A DNA stretch of 64,000 bases from an uncultured Dehalococcoidia bacterium (GTDB lineage: Bacteria; Chloroflexota; Dehalococcoidia; Lucifugimonadales; UBA1123). Every line of letters starts with the position of its first letter. The first letter of the stretch is position 1. Positions 56,147-64,000 of the stretch are shown one piece after another. The notes below the pieces were generated by a model that was not told the DNA's origin, searched no databases, and saw only the letters and a list, made by a program, of their open reading frames with translations. The translations under genes and the position numbers were made by a program. The stretch covers positions 1 through 64,000 of the forward strand of contig OY282441.1 of assembly GCA_958296105.1 (NCBI GenBank). Direction: 5' to 3'.

Positions 56147-56345
56147 CGGTCACACTCCCCATCTCCGGCTCCACCGAAAATTCGTGCGCCGGCTCCGCGC
56201 GCGTCAGCATATCCTCGCCTATCTCGCCCAGCCCCTCTATGACCCCCGACAGCCTGGACGCTATCACCCGCGCCCGGCCCTCGTCCACCTCCAAGCCCAG
56301 CGCCCCCGCCATCTGGAAAACCTGCTCCACTGTAATCTCCGCCAT
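56136..56345 (-). CDS. Small GatC/AtzG-like protein
   Basis: A 69-residue protein, MAEITVEQVFQMAGALGLEV onwards, with a two-helix N-terminal part and an extended acidic tail (AEPAHEFSVEPEMGSV). It is like GatC or AtzG chaperone subunits that wrap round an amidase. The coupling to the amidase by an 11-base overlap supports a complex. It is followed upstream by the RraA-like gene 24 bases away, probably the same operon. Confidence 0.75.
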   Translation of the reverse strand: MAEITVEQVFQMAGALGLEVDEGRARVIASRLSGVIEGLGEIGEDMLTRAEPAHEFSVEPEMGSVTDGE

Positions 56346-56369
56346 GCGCTCCCCTCCAGCAGCTGCCCT

Positions 56370-57095
56370 TCAGTCGGGCCGCTTCTTCCCAGTCTTCTCC
56401 TCGTACAGCCGCCAGGTGGCTTCGTTGAACGGATAGTATTTACCCGGCGAGCATCTCTCGATCTCCAGCTGCGCCTTGACGATCTCCTCGACCTCTTCGC
56501 GCTGATGGGCTATCTCTATCACCTCTCCCACTTCGAATTTCGGCACCGCCACCACACCGTCATCGTCTCCCACCACCGCATCGCCCGGCCTCACCAGCGC
56601 GCCGCCGCACTGTATGGCGTCGTTCACCTGCCAAGGCCAGAACTCCGCAGGCCCCTGCTTCGCCGTGGTGGACGCGCTGAACACCGGAAAGCCGTACCCC
56701 TTGAGCGCCGCGCTGTCCCTGACCGCCCCGTCCGTCGCCAGTCCGCCCACCTCGCGCTGCATTAGCCTGAAGAACTTGATGTCGCCGCCGATGGAGCTGT
56801 AAGCCCACCTCATGGCATCTACCACCAAGACCTCGCCCGGCCCGCACAGCTCGATAGCCACGTACTCCGCCGATAGCTCCCCCTTCGGCTTGTCCGCCGC
56901 CAGATCGGGCCTGTGCGGCACGAACCGCAGAGTCACGGCGCGCCCCGCCATCTTCTGCCCCAGTCTCAGAGGACGCGCCCCCTCGATGTAGCCTTGCGGC
57001 CAGCCCTTCACCCAGAGCGCGTCTATCAGCGTCTGCGTGGGGATCGCCTTCAACACTTCGAGGGTCTCGTCCGAAATCGCGTCTGCATCGGCCAT
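56370..57095 (-). CDS. RraA-family protein (aldolase/decarboxylase fold)
   Basis: A 241-residue protein with the family core GGLATDGAVRDSAALKGYGFPV and downstream acid-rich metal site (GDAVVGDDDGVVAVP). Members act as 4-hydroxy-4-methyl-2-oxoglutarate aldolases or oxaloacetate decarboxylases; few truly inhibit RNase E. ATG at 57095 has GGAGGAG upstream; the frame is open further to 57224 but overlaps the divergent gene. It heads the leftward operon with the GatC-like and amidase genes, suggesting an organic-acid or amide breakdown pathway. Confidence 0.88.
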   Translation of the reverse strand: MADADAISDETLEVLKAIPTQTLIDALWVKGWPQGYIEGARPLRLGQKMAGRAVTLRFVPHRPDLAADKPKGELSAEYVAIELCGPGEVLVVDAMRWAYSSIGGDIKFFRLMQREVGGLATDGAVRDSAALKGYGFPVFSASTTAKQGPAEFWPWQVNDAIQCGGALVRPGDAVVGDDDGVVAVPKFEVGEVIEIAHQREEVEEIVKAQLEIERCSPGKYYPFNEATWRLYEEKTGKKRPD

Positions 57096-57223
57096 CGCCA
57101 ACTCTCCTCCGTAAGCGCTCGCAGATATTCTATGGCGCAGCCGACCCTTCACGCAATATAATCTTGGCGGCTGTCCGCCCGTCGCCAGCCACTGACCGCC
57201 ATCTTGCATTAAGGAGTCTCCCA

Positions 57224-58411
57224 ATGCCCCCAGCGTCCGCGGATGTAGTCGTCATAGGAGGAGGCGTCAACGGCGCGAGCGTGGCGATGCACCTCGCGCG
57301 CATGGGCGCGGGCAGGGTGGTCTTGGTCGAGAGGGGACATCTTGCCAGCGGCGCGAGCGGGCGCTCCGGCGCGATGGTGCGCGAGCATTACCTGCACCCC
57401 ACGCTGGTGGAGATGGCGATGGAGGCAAGCGACGTCTTCCACAACTTCGGCGACGTCGTAGGAGGCGACGCCAGATTCATCCAGTCGGGCCGCGTACTGA
57501 TCTTCCCGGAGATGCACAGAGCCGCAGTCGAGGCGAACTTCGCCATGAACCGCGAGCTTGGCGTCAACATCCGCCTGCTGCCTCCCGATGAAGTCTCGCG
57601 CCTCGTTCCGATGATGAACACCGAAGACATCTCCATCGGCCTGTACGAACCCGACTCCGGCTACGCCGACCCGGTGGCGACCACCTACGCCTACGCCGAC
57701 AGCGCGCGGCGGAGCGGAGCGCAGATCCTGACCGAGACCCCCGTATCTTCCATCAGCGTCGAGGGCGGGCGCGTTCGTGGAGTCCGCGCCGCCCACGGCC
57801 TGATCGAGACCGACGCCGTCGTGTCCGTCATCGGCCCATGGTCCAACACTCTGGCAGCCCCCATAGGAGAGGCGTTGCCGATCACGCCCATAAGAGTTCA
57901 GATGGTGCATCTCAGACGCCCTCCCACGCTCGAATCGCTCACCGTCAACGTCATCGACTACACCACTGGCGCCTATTTCAGAGTCGATTCGGGCTTCGGC
58001 ACCCTGATCGGCGGCGAGGCGTGGGACGACCTGACCGAGATCGCCAACCCCGACGCCTTCGCGCTGAACGCCGACCACGACGCCATAGCCCGTTTCTGGG
58101 ACAGGGCAATCCACCGCTTCCCCGACTTCGCCGCCGCCACGTGCAGAGGCGGATACGGCTCGCTGTACGACATGACGCCTGACGGCAACCCCATCCTGAG
58201 CCGTTCGCAGACCGTCGAGGGGCTGTACTGGGCAGCCGGCTTCAGCGGACACGGCTTCAAGCTCTCGCCCGTAGTGGGGCGCATGATGGCAGAGCTGGTG
58301 ATGTACGCCCAGAGCGCCGCCGACCCCGTCCACCAGTTCAGAATTGGCCGCTTCGCCGAGGGCGACCTTCTGGAAGCCGAACACCCATACGAGGGCAGGC
58401 GTCACCAGTGA
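57224..58411 (+). CDS. FAD-dependent oxidoreductase (DAO/sarcosine oxidase-like)
   Basis: A 395-residue flavoprotein. The FAD-binding motif is VVVIGGGVNGASVAMHLARM at the N-terminus, with GxSGRSGAM (SGASGRSGAMVREHY) near 45. The C-terminal signature GLYWAAGFSGHGFKLSPVVG is typical of sarcosine, glycine or amino-acid oxidases. ATG at 57224 has AAGGAG at good spacing. TATAAT at 57157-57162 is a possible -10 in the divergent gap with the RraA gene. The stop overlaps a GTG start (GTGA) of what was originally the next gene; the duplications downstream have displaced it. Confidence 0.9.
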   Translation: MPPASADVVVIGGGVNGASVAMHLARMGAGRVVLVERGHLASGASGRSGAMVREHYLHPTLVEMAMEASDVFHNFGDVVGGDARFIQSGRVLIFPEMHRAAVEANFAMNRELGVNIRLLPPDEVSRLVPMMNTEDISIGLYEPDSGYADPVATTYAYADSARRSGAQILTETPVSSISVEGGRVRGVRAAHGLIETDAVVSVIGPWSNTLAAPIGEALPITPIRVQMVHLRRPPTLESLTVNVIDYTTGAYFRVDSGFGTLIGGEAWDDLTEIANPDAFALNADHDAIARFWDRAIHRFPDFAAATCRGGYGSLYDMTPDGNPILSRSQTVEGLYWAAGFSGHGFKLSPVVGRMMAELVMYAQSAADPVHQFRIGRFAEGDLLEAEHPYEGRRHQ

Positions 58412-58719
58412 GCGCCGACCGCGCGACCTTCTGCTGCGATTCAGCGTCGGAAACATGAGCGCGTTCATTCTGACGTCATCGAGCGGAGACCGCGCCACCT
58501 TCTATTACTTCCCTAGGAGGACGCGAATGCGGCAGCTGTTGAGCTTGTCACCAGTGAGCAGCGAACACACCACCTTCTACTATTCCCCTAGAGGACGCGA
58601 ACGCGGCAGCTGTTGGGCTTGTCGCCAATGAGCGCCGACCGCGCCACCTTCTACTACGATGGAGACTGCGCCATGTGCCTTCTGGAAGCCGAACACCCAT
58701 ACGAAGGCAGGCGTCACCA
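58412..58719 (+). pseudogene. Tandem broken copies of the oxidoreductase/DCC gene joint
   Basis: The first codons of the DCC gene recur at about 58408, 58485, 58548 and 58628 before the intact start at 58720. The oxidoreductase tail plus DCC head (58366-58440) recurs at 58678-58752 with few changes. One product is a 31-codon chimera (58628-58723) with the DCC head MSADRATFYYDGDCAMCL and the oxidoreductase tail LEAEHPYEGRRHQ. This shows repeated unequal recombination at one spot; no functional gene is expected in between. Confidence 0.85.
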
Positions 58720-59076
58720 GTGAGCGCCGACCGCGCCACCTTCTACTACGATGGAGACTGCGCGATGTGCCTCGCTTTCGTGCGCCGCGTTCGCAAGCTC
58801 GACAGGCGCCGCCTCGTTCTCTGGACGCCGTACCAGCGCGCCGCCGCGCTCCCCGTCGGCGTCTCTCGCCAAGACATGGAGCGCGCCGCCCACTTCGTCT
58901 CCGACTCCGGCGCCGTCCACGAGGGCTTCGACTCGATCAGAAAGCTGCTGCTGAAGATCCCCGCCCTCGCCCTGCTTGGCATGATCATGTCCATCCCCGG
59001 CGTGTCCTTGCTGGGACGCCCCACCTACCGTCTGATCGCCCGTCGCCGCCGCTGCATACTCCCCACCCGCGAATGA
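58720..59076 (+). CDS. DCC-family (DUF393) thiol-disulfide-like protein
   Basis: A 118-residue protein with the family motif YYDGDCAMCLAFVRRV (DxxCxxC) at residues 9-24, then a thioredoxin-like body (VSDSGAVHEGFDSIRKLL) and a hydrophobic helix (ALLGMIMSIPGVSLLG). GTG at 58720 overlaps the stop of the duplicated oxidoreductase tail, reproducing the ancestral GTGA coupling. Its redox role is inferred from the family and has not been shown for most members. Confidence 0.85.
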   Translation: MSADRATFYYDGDCAMCLAFVRRVRKLDRRRLVLWTPYQRAAALPVGVSRQDMERAAHFVSDSGAVHEGFDSIRKLLLKIPALALLGMIMSIPGVSLLGRPTYRLIARRRRCILPTRE

Positions 59077-59106
59077 AGCCGCAAGACTTCCCACCCATAC
59101 ATGTGA

Positions 59107-59600
59107 ACGTGATCACGTCCCTTCCCCCTCTGGGGGAAGGTTAGGATGGGGGCATCCCCATCCCCTCCCACTTGTCACATCCCTTCCCCCTCTGGGGGAA
59201 GGTTAGGATGGGGGTATTCTCAACGCGCGCTGTTTACGAATTCGCCTTACCCATACATACCAAGAACGTGATCACATCCCTTCCCCCTCTGTCTGAAGGT
59301 TAGGATGCGGTCATCCCCATCCCCTCCCACTCGTCACGTCCCTTCCCCCTCTGGGGGAAGGTTAGGATGGGGGCGCTCTCAACGCGCGCTGTTTACGAAT
59401 TCGCCTTACCCATACATGCCGAGAACGTGATCATATCCCTTCCCCCTCTGGGGGAAGGCTAGGATGGGGGCATCCCCATCGCCTCCCGCCTGTCCCGTCC
59501 CTTCCCCCTCTGGGGGAAGGTTAGGATGGGGGCATCCCCATCGCCTCCCGCCTGTCCCGTCCCTTCCCCCTCTGGGGGAAGGCTAGGATGGGGGGCATCT
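59107..59600. repeat. Array of seven hairpin repeats with larger repeat units
   Basis: The core TTCCCCCTCTGGGGGAAGG (a hairpin) followed by TTAGGATGGGGG or CTAGGATGGGGG occurs seven times at about 60- to 100-bp spacing; the third copy is degenerate. A longer unit containing CTCAACGCGCGCTGTTTACG occurs twice (near 59220 and 59377). There is no gene in this 600-bp stretch. The array is a different family from the 22.8-kb repeats but of similar style. It could act as a bidirectional transcript barrier. Confidence 0.88.
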
Positions 59601-59607
59601 CCCGATT

Positions 59608-59637
59608 CCGACAACAGCCGCCCTCTTGAGATATAAT
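59608..59637 (+). promoter_or_regulatory. Candidate sigma-70 promoter for MFS gene
   Basis: CCGACA (59608), an 18-bp spacer and TATAAT (59632-59637) lie 44 bases before the ATG. The -10 is perfect and the -35 is partial. Confidence 0.5.
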
Positions 59638-59680
59638 ATCGCCGCCCTTTGATCAGTCGAATCGGGAGAGCAGGCGCTAC

Positions 59681-60916
59681 ATGACCACAGTCGAAGCATC
59701 ATCCGAAGTCAGGCGTGGCAGAAACCAGCTGGCAGTAACCGTCGTCCTCGGCCACGCCGTCAAGCACATCTACAACTCCGGACTTCAGTCCGTCATACTC
59801 GCCGTTATCAAGAAAGACATGGGGCTGACCGGCGCGCAGTTCGGCCTTCTCTCCACCTCCCAGCGCGTCACCAGCGGAACCACCACTATGGTATCCGGAT
59901 ACCTGGGCGACCGCTTCGCCAACAGATCCGGCCTCATGCTCATGCTGTCCTTGGGCATCATGGGCATCTCGTACTTCCTCTTGGGACAGGCCCCCAGCTA
60001 CTGGCTGCTGTTCGCCGCCATGCTGCTGGTCGGAATTGGCCCGTCCCTGTACCACTCCCCCGCCATAGCCTCACTCTCGCGCAAATTCCCAGACAAACGC
60101 GGCTTCGCCATCTCGCTCCACGGCACCGGCGGCAGCGTGGGGGAGGTAGTCGGCCCCTTGCTGACCGGCGCCCTGCTCACCGGAACCTATCTGATCGCCT
60201 TCGAGTGGCGCGAGGCGCTCGGCTTCAGCGTGTTTCCCGCCCTGTTCTTCGCCGTCCTCGTCTATCTGATGATGAGGAACATCCCAACCGTCGCCACCGA
60301 CACCGCATCGCTCTCGGAGTATTTCGCGTCCCTGCTCGATCTGCTTCGGCGCAGGGCGATGCTCTCGCTCGTGTTCGTGACCGCCCTCCGCAGCGTTGGC
60401 CAGTCGGCTGTCATGGCGTTTCTGCCCGTGTACCTTCTCGAAGACCTGGAATACCGCGAAGACGTGATCGGGCTGTTCATGGCTGGCGCGCAGGTCACTG
60501 GAATCATCTCCCAGCCCCTCATGGGCTGGCTGTCCGACAGATTCGGGCGCAAGGTCGTCCTCGTACCTTGCACCGCCGCCTTGGGCATACTCGTGATCGC
60601 GCTCAAGTTCGCTCCGCCAGACCTGCCTTTGGCGCTGACCGTGCTGGCGATGGGCGCGTTCCTGTACTCCCTCCACACCATATACATAGCCGGCGCTATG
60701 GACGTGGCGCGCGGACAGGCGCAGGCGACAGTCGTATCGCTCATCTACGGCGCCAGCTTCCTAGGCGCGTTCTCCCCTTGGCTGTCGGGCAGGATAGTCG
60801 ACCTGACCGAGACCTCCAACGCCTTCGTCTTCGGCGGCGTCATGGTCATCCTCGGAGCCGTCGTCCTATCCATGACTCGCCTGCCCAAGACCGCCAACCA
60901 GATGGACGCGGAGTAG
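59681..60916 (+). CDS. MFS transporter
   Basis: A 411-residue carrier with 12 predicted helices. Motif A occurs after helix 2 as SGYLGDRFANRSGL and after helix 8 as GWLSDRFGRKVVL, the usual two-fold arrangement. ALSRKFPDKRGFAISLHG-type sequence (residue 130) marks the central part. The substrate cannot be told. It stands alone between the repeat array and the protease-like genes. GGGAGAG lies upstream of ATG. Confidence 0.9.
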   Translation: MTTVEASSEVRRGRNQLAVTVVLGHAVKHIYNSGLQSVILAVIKKDMGLTGAQFGLLSTSQRVTSGTTTMVSGYLGDRFANRSGLMLMLSLGIMGISYFLLGQAPSYWLLFAAMLLVGIGPSLYHSPAIASLSRKFPDKRGFAISLHGTGGSVGEVVGPLLTGALLTGTYLIAFEWREALGFSVFPALFFAVLVYLMMRNIPTVATDTASLSEYFASLLDLLRRRAMLSLVFVTALRSVGQSAVMAFLPVYLLEDLEYREDVIGLFMAGAQVTGIISQPLMGWLSDRFGRKVVLVPCTAALGILVIALKFAPPDLPLALTVLAMGAFLYSLHTIYIAGAMDVARGQAQATVVSLIYGASFLGAFSPWLSGRIVDLTETSNAFVFGGVMVILGAVVLSMTRLPKTANQMDAE

Positions 60917-60993
60917 AGCCAAGCCCGGAGCGCGCGCGTCCCGCCCGCAGGTTTACAATCATGGTGTATACTGTACTCAGGGAGGCGAATTCT

Positions 60994-61350
60994 ATGAGAG
61001 CCTTCACCGTGCCAGTGGAGATCAGCGAGCTTCGTGGGCGCAGCTTCGTTCGGCTGGATGCGCTCGTGGATACCGGCGCGGTTACGTCCGTAGCGCCGAC
61101 TTCGCTCCTTCAGGGTCTGGGAGTCACTCCGTCCGCTCGCAGAACGTTTCTGTACGCCGATGGCAGAGAAGCCGACTTGGACATGGCTGAGGTCGTAATG
61201 CGCGTGGACGGACGCGAAACCGTCACTTGGGTCGCCTTCGGCAGCGACGACGTGATTGCGCTGCTCGGCTCGTACACCTTGGAGGGCGTGTTTATGAAAG
61301 TCGATCCATACAGCCAGCGCCTAGAGCCAGTCGGCCCCGCCCTGCTTTAG
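60994..61350 (+). CDS. Retropepsin-like aspartyl protease
   Basis: A 118-residue protein with the aspartic protease motif LDALVDTGAVTSVAP near residue 20 and FLYADGREADLDMA further on, typical of single-lobe clan AA bacterial proteases that dimerise. GGAGG precedes ATG at 60994. There is no signal peptide. A related domain begins the next gene, so the two arose by duplication. Confidence 0.8.
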   Translation: MRAFTVPVEISELRGRSFVRLDALVDTGAVTSVAPTSLLQGLGVTPSARRTFLYADGREADLDMAEVVMRVDGRETVTWVAFGSDDVIALLGSYTLEGVFMKVDPYSQRLEPVGPALL

Positions 61351-61421
61351 CCCTGAATGCGCTGGCATTTTCCGCGAGCGGGGAGGGTTCGTATTCCTGA
61401 ACAGTAGAGAGGTCTTACGCG

Positions 61422-62375
61422 ATGGGAACCTTCACCGTGCAAATAGAGATTGGCGACCTGCAAGGCAGGCAGTACGCCCCGCTCGACGCCTTGGTGGATA
61501 CTGGAGCGTCGACCACAGTAGTTCCCGCATCCGTCTTGCGAAGGCTGGGAATCGAACCCGCGATGCGCCAGACCTTCTCGCGCGCGGACGGCGGCGAAGT
61601 CGAGCTGGACATGGGCAAGGCGAGCGTCCGAGTGGAAGGGCGCGAGACGCCCACTTGGGCGATATTCGGTTCCGAAGACAGCGGCGCGCTGCTGGGGGCT
61701 TACACTCTGGCGGGGACGTTCCTCGGAGTGGATCCACACAATGAACGCCTTATCCCAGTCATCGGCATACTGAACGGGCAGCCCACATCCTCGAAGCGTA
61801 CTTCGGTGGTGGTTACCCGTCCCATCCCCCGTCGATCTGTTAGAGAGACTAAACCGATTACGCCATTGGATAAGTATGTCGCCAAGATAACTTTGCGCCA
61901 CGCGGCTGTACGAGGTAAAGCTAAAAAGGCGTTGAGGATCATATCCGCCGCCGGTCTCGATGTCAACGAACAAGATGAATACGGTACCACGGCTCTGCAT
62001 GAAGCAGCCTCCCATGGCCATCCGCTGCTGGTGCATCGGCTCATAACTGAAGCCGGCGCCAACGTTGACGTTTTGGACGAAGATGGCGAAACACCCCTGC
62101 ACAGAGCGGCTCGACATTATCCTAACGCATTGCAGGCGCTCATCCTCGCCGGTGCCAACGTCGACATCGCAGACAAACGAGGCAGGACTCCCATGCACGT
62201 GGCTGCCGATGAGAGATACAGCAGAAACGCAACCAAAGCAGTGTCGCTGCTCATAGACGCCAACGCGAACGTCAACGCAAGGAATGACCTTGGCCACACC
62301 CCTTTGACAGTAGCGACTAACGAGGGCGCTGCCGAAACAGTGACGATACTCTTGAATGCAGGCGCCGAGTTTTAG
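61422..62375 (+). CDS. Retropepsin-like domain fused to ankyrin repeats
   Basis: A 317-residue protein. Residues 1-112 match the upstream protease-like gene, with LDALVDTGASTTVVP as the catalytic motif and RADGGEVELDMG. A basic linker (TRPIPRRSVRETKP) leads to four or five ankyrin repeats from about 155, such as YGTTALHEAASHGHPLLVHR, GETPLHRAARHYPNALQALI, GRTPMHVAADE and GHTPLTVATNEGAAETV. The repeats should bind a protein partner, perhaps a substrate or regulator. There is no signal peptide, so it is probably cytoplasmic. I know of no described function for this fusion. Confidence 0.85.
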   Translation: MGTFTVQIEIGDLQGRQYAPLDALVDTGASTTVVPASVLRRLGIEPAMRQTFSRADGGEVELDMGKASVRVEGRETPTWAIFGSEDSGALLGAYTLAGTFLGVDPHNERLIPVIGILNGQPTSSKRTSVVVTRPIPRRSVRETKPITPLDKYVAKITLRHAAVRGKAKKALRIISAAGLDVNEQDEYGTTALHEAASHGHPLLVHRLITEAGANVDVLDEDGETPLHRAARHYPNALQALILAGANVDIADKRGRTPMHVAADERYSRNATKAVSLLIDANANVNARNDLGHTPLTVATNEGAAETVTILLNAGAEF

Positions 62376-62422
62376 GCGACGCTGACATTTACGACCACTG
62401 CAAATCGGTGATGGAGTAGTAG

Positions 62423-63604
62423 CTACACCCCAATCCGAACCACCTCCCGCTGCGGCGGCGTGGTCACCTGCGGGCCGTTCTCAGAGATGTACACGTCTAT
62501 CTCCGATCTCACCCCGAACTCCGGCAGGTAGATGCCCGGCTCTATCGTCACCGCCACCCCCGCTATCAGCTCTCGCGTGTCGAACGTCTCCCACGAGTCC
62601 AGATTGACCGCGTTCGAGTGTACCTCGCGCCCCAGACTGTGACCCAGACGGTGATTGAAGTACTCGCCGTACCCCGCCGCCTCGATGTACTCCCGCGCCA
62701 CCCTGTCCACCTCCCACCCTCGCAGCGTCCGACCTTCGGCGAACGCCTTTTCGATCTCCCCCAGCGCGGCGTCGCGCGAGCCGATCACCGTATCGAACAC
62801 CTCTTGGTGCTTGCGCGGAACGTCCTCGCCCACGTATGCCGTCCATGTGATGTCCCCGAACATAGCCTTGTCGTGCGGCTGCCGCGTCCACAGGTCTATC
62901 AGTACCCAGTCGCCGCGCCCGATCCGCGCGGAGGCTTCCGGAGTCGGGTCGAAGTGCGGGTCCGATGCGTGCGCGTTGACCGCCACCGCCGGCCCGTCCG
63001 TAACGATCATCCCCTCCTCTAGGAACCTGTCGCGGATGAACTCCGCCACCTCGAACTCCGTCACCCCCTCGCCCAGCCTATCCCCTATGTGGTCGAACGC
63101 CTCCCCGACTATCTGCGTGAGCTTCTCCGCCGCGAACAGGTGAGACGCCAGATTCTCCCCGTCCCATCTCTGCGTGGCGTACTGAAGCAGATCCGCAGAC
63201 GACACCACCTCCACCCCCAGCCCGGCGACCATCTCCAGCGTTCCCCCGTCCACCTTCGAGACGCGCGGCAGCGCCCCTTCCGGAGTGTACTCCATGGCGA
63301 TGCGCGAGACGCCCCCGAGCATCGCGCGCAGCTTGGCGATCATGTCCGCGCGGTTGACGAACAGCGCCGTCTCGATTCCCAGATGAGTGAAGCGGCTCTG
63401 ATCCACGAAGCTGACCAGCATACGCGCCGGCCCCGCCGTCGGCATCCACAGCCACACCGGCCTGGTGACGTGGCTCAGACTGGAAGCGCCCACCGTGTCC
63501 GCGAATATCGGGTTCAGCCCCCGATAGTCGTACACCAGCCAGCCCCCGACTCCACTGGCTCGCATGTACTCCTGCGCCTGCTCTACCACCGACCGCATGG
63601 ACAT
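62423..63604 (-). CDS. M24-family Xaa-Pro peptidase-like protein
   Basis: A 393-residue protein of the creatinase/prolidase fold. The metal ligands are visible: Asp in WVLIDLWTR, Asp in AMFGDITWTAYVG, His in HRLGHSLGREVH, and Glu in TIEPGIYLPEFG and SEIDVYIS. The N-terminal creatinase-type domain begins MSMRSVVEQAQEYMRASGV. ATG at 63604 has GGAGAAGG upstream. It probably cleaves X-Pro dipeptides or a related C-N bond. It converges with the ankyrin fusion gene and diverges from the GNAT gene. Confidence 0.9.
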   Translation of the reverse strand: MSMRSVVEQAQEYMRASGVGGWLVYDYRGLNPIFADTVGASSLSHVTRPVWLWMPTAGPARMLVSFVDQSRFTHLGIETALFVNRADMIAKLRAMLGGVSRIAMEYTPEGALPRVSKVDGGTLEMVAGLGVEVVSSADLLQYATQRWDGENLASHLFAAEKLTQIVGEAFDHIGDRLGEGVTEFEVAEFIRDRFLEEGMIVTDGPAVAVNAHASDPHFDPTPEASARIGRGDWVLIDLWTRQPHDKAMFGDITWTAYVGEDVPRKHQEVFDTVIGSRDAALGEIEKAFAEGRTLRGWEVDRVAREYIEAAGYGEYFNHRLGHSLGREVHSNAVNLDSWETFDTRELIAGVAVTIEPGIYLPEFGVRSEIDVYISENGPQVTTPPQREVVRIGV

Positions 63605-63779
63605 ATGCCCTTCTCCCCTTTGCCGCTCGTTTGCGCCAATGTACCAGCGTACCGCCCAGCGCGGCAAGCGCGCCGCCCCCAAGTGGATAATTCACGCCGA
63701 ATCTGCTATTACTAATTCAGCATAAACAAGCTCTCCTCGGGCGTGCCAATCTCTCCACCCCAACGTCAGGAGGACTCCC

Positions 63780-64000
63780 ATGTCCAGCCAGCAAACCGTA
63801 TCCCTTAGAAGCGTCACCCGCGAGGACGTGTCGCGCGTCAGGCAGTGGCTCCGAGACGAAGACCTAGCCGCCAGCTGGTTCGGACGCTACTCATACGGCG
63901 AGGCGGCCCATCTCGGCTATCGTCCCGACGCGATGGAAACCGCCACTGACGAAGAGTTCGCCAGGGCTGTCGAAGACCCGTCCCACGTAACCCTCTCCAT
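63780..64000 (+). CDS. GNAT-like acetyltransferase, truncated by window end
   Basis: The first 73 codons are visible (MSSQQTVSLRSVTREDVSRV, then WLRDEDLAASWFGR), with AGGAGG seven bases before ATG. This N-terminal pattern (LR.V...D...V..WL.D) is that of GNAT acetyltransferases. The acetyl-CoA-binding part lies outside the window, so the call is tentative. Confidence 0.6.
   Translation, partial: MSSQQTVSLRSVTREDVSRVRQWLRDEDLAASWFGRYSYGEAAHLGYRPDAMETATDEEFARAVEDPSHVTLS

Noticed and set aside
57209-58498. 429-codon minus-strand frame opposite the FAD oxidoreductase
   Set aside because: The plus-strand protein has clear FAD and C-terminal signatures. The antisense product has none and is His/Val/Gly-rich, as expected for a shadow frame.
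58366-58772. Diversity-generating retroelement template/variable repeat pair
   Set aside because: No reverse transcriptase is present, the differences between copies are not adenine-specific, and the copies are explained by unequal recombination.
59107-59600. CRISPR array
   Set aside because: The repeated core is a short hairpin, the intervals are themselves partly repeated and uneven, and there are no cas genes in the window.
60205-60993. A long upstream extension of the retropepsin-like gene
   Set aside because: The extension is an Arg/His-rich shadow of the MFS gene. The real start is ATG at 60994 with GGAGG upstream.

Overview
The window is GC-rich, tightly packed bacterial DNA. Many intergenic gaps carry families of short hairpin repeats, and GTG or TTG starts and stop/start overlaps are common. 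The gene content (RraA and amidase clusters, an M24 peptidase, an MFS carrier, a DCC-family protein, exopolysaccharide genes and very dense defence genes) fits an uncultured Chloroflexota of the Dehalococcoidia/SAR202 type. That assignment is my inference from style and gene content; no marker gene settles it.

Layout. (1) 1-12.5 kb is a defence segment. It holds a PHP/SMC-like TrlF ATPase (cut by the window edge) overlapping a DUF1156 DNA methylase, a SNF2-type helicase with a DUF3883 end, a two-gene nucleotidyltransferase-fold module between them, a two-gene unknown module and a PaREP1/HEPN-like protein. (2) 12.5-22.8 kb is an exopolysaccharide locus: UDP-sugar dehydrogenase, VanZ-like protein, flippase, polymerase/ligase with an inserted Ig-like domain, glycosyltransferases and a DegT aminotransferase, with several decayed copies. 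(3) 22.8-49.4 kb is the main defence island. It contains a type II CBASS operon (SAVED nuclease, CD-NTase, Cap2, Cap3) with a divergent HTH regulator, flanked by 120-bp direct repeats that match at 118 positions; a second helicase plus DUF1156 methylase; an AAA ATPase/PIN/DUF433 set; a DUF499 ATPase; a QueC-like/nuclease fusion with a small partner; a Pycsar pair (cyclic-nucleotide-binding TIR protein plus cyclase); and a second CBASS (patatin CapV, CD-NTase, frameshifted Cap2). (4) From 49.5 kb come tRNA-Ile, a relic SRAP gene and a heptad-repeat protein, then a second polysaccharide polymerase/ligase and a sugar-1-phosphate transferase. (5) From 54.5 kb come tRNA-Pro and ordinary metabolic genes: amidase, GatC-like protein, RraA-like protein, FAD oxidoreductase, DCC protein, MFS carrier, two retropepsin-like proteins (one fused to ankyrin repeats), an M24 peptidase and the start of a GNAT gene.

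How it works together. Three separate cyclic-nucleotide alarm systems (two CBASS, one Pycsar) sit within 26 kb beside two methylase/helicase sets, so the region is a layered anti-phage island. It appears to have been built next to, or into, a surface polysaccharide locus whose genes lie on both sides. The least familiar candidate is the two-gene unit at 40.8-43.5 kb: a QueC-like PP-loop enzyme fused to a PD-(D/E)XK-like domain, with a partner whose predicted N-terminus is Met-Gly.
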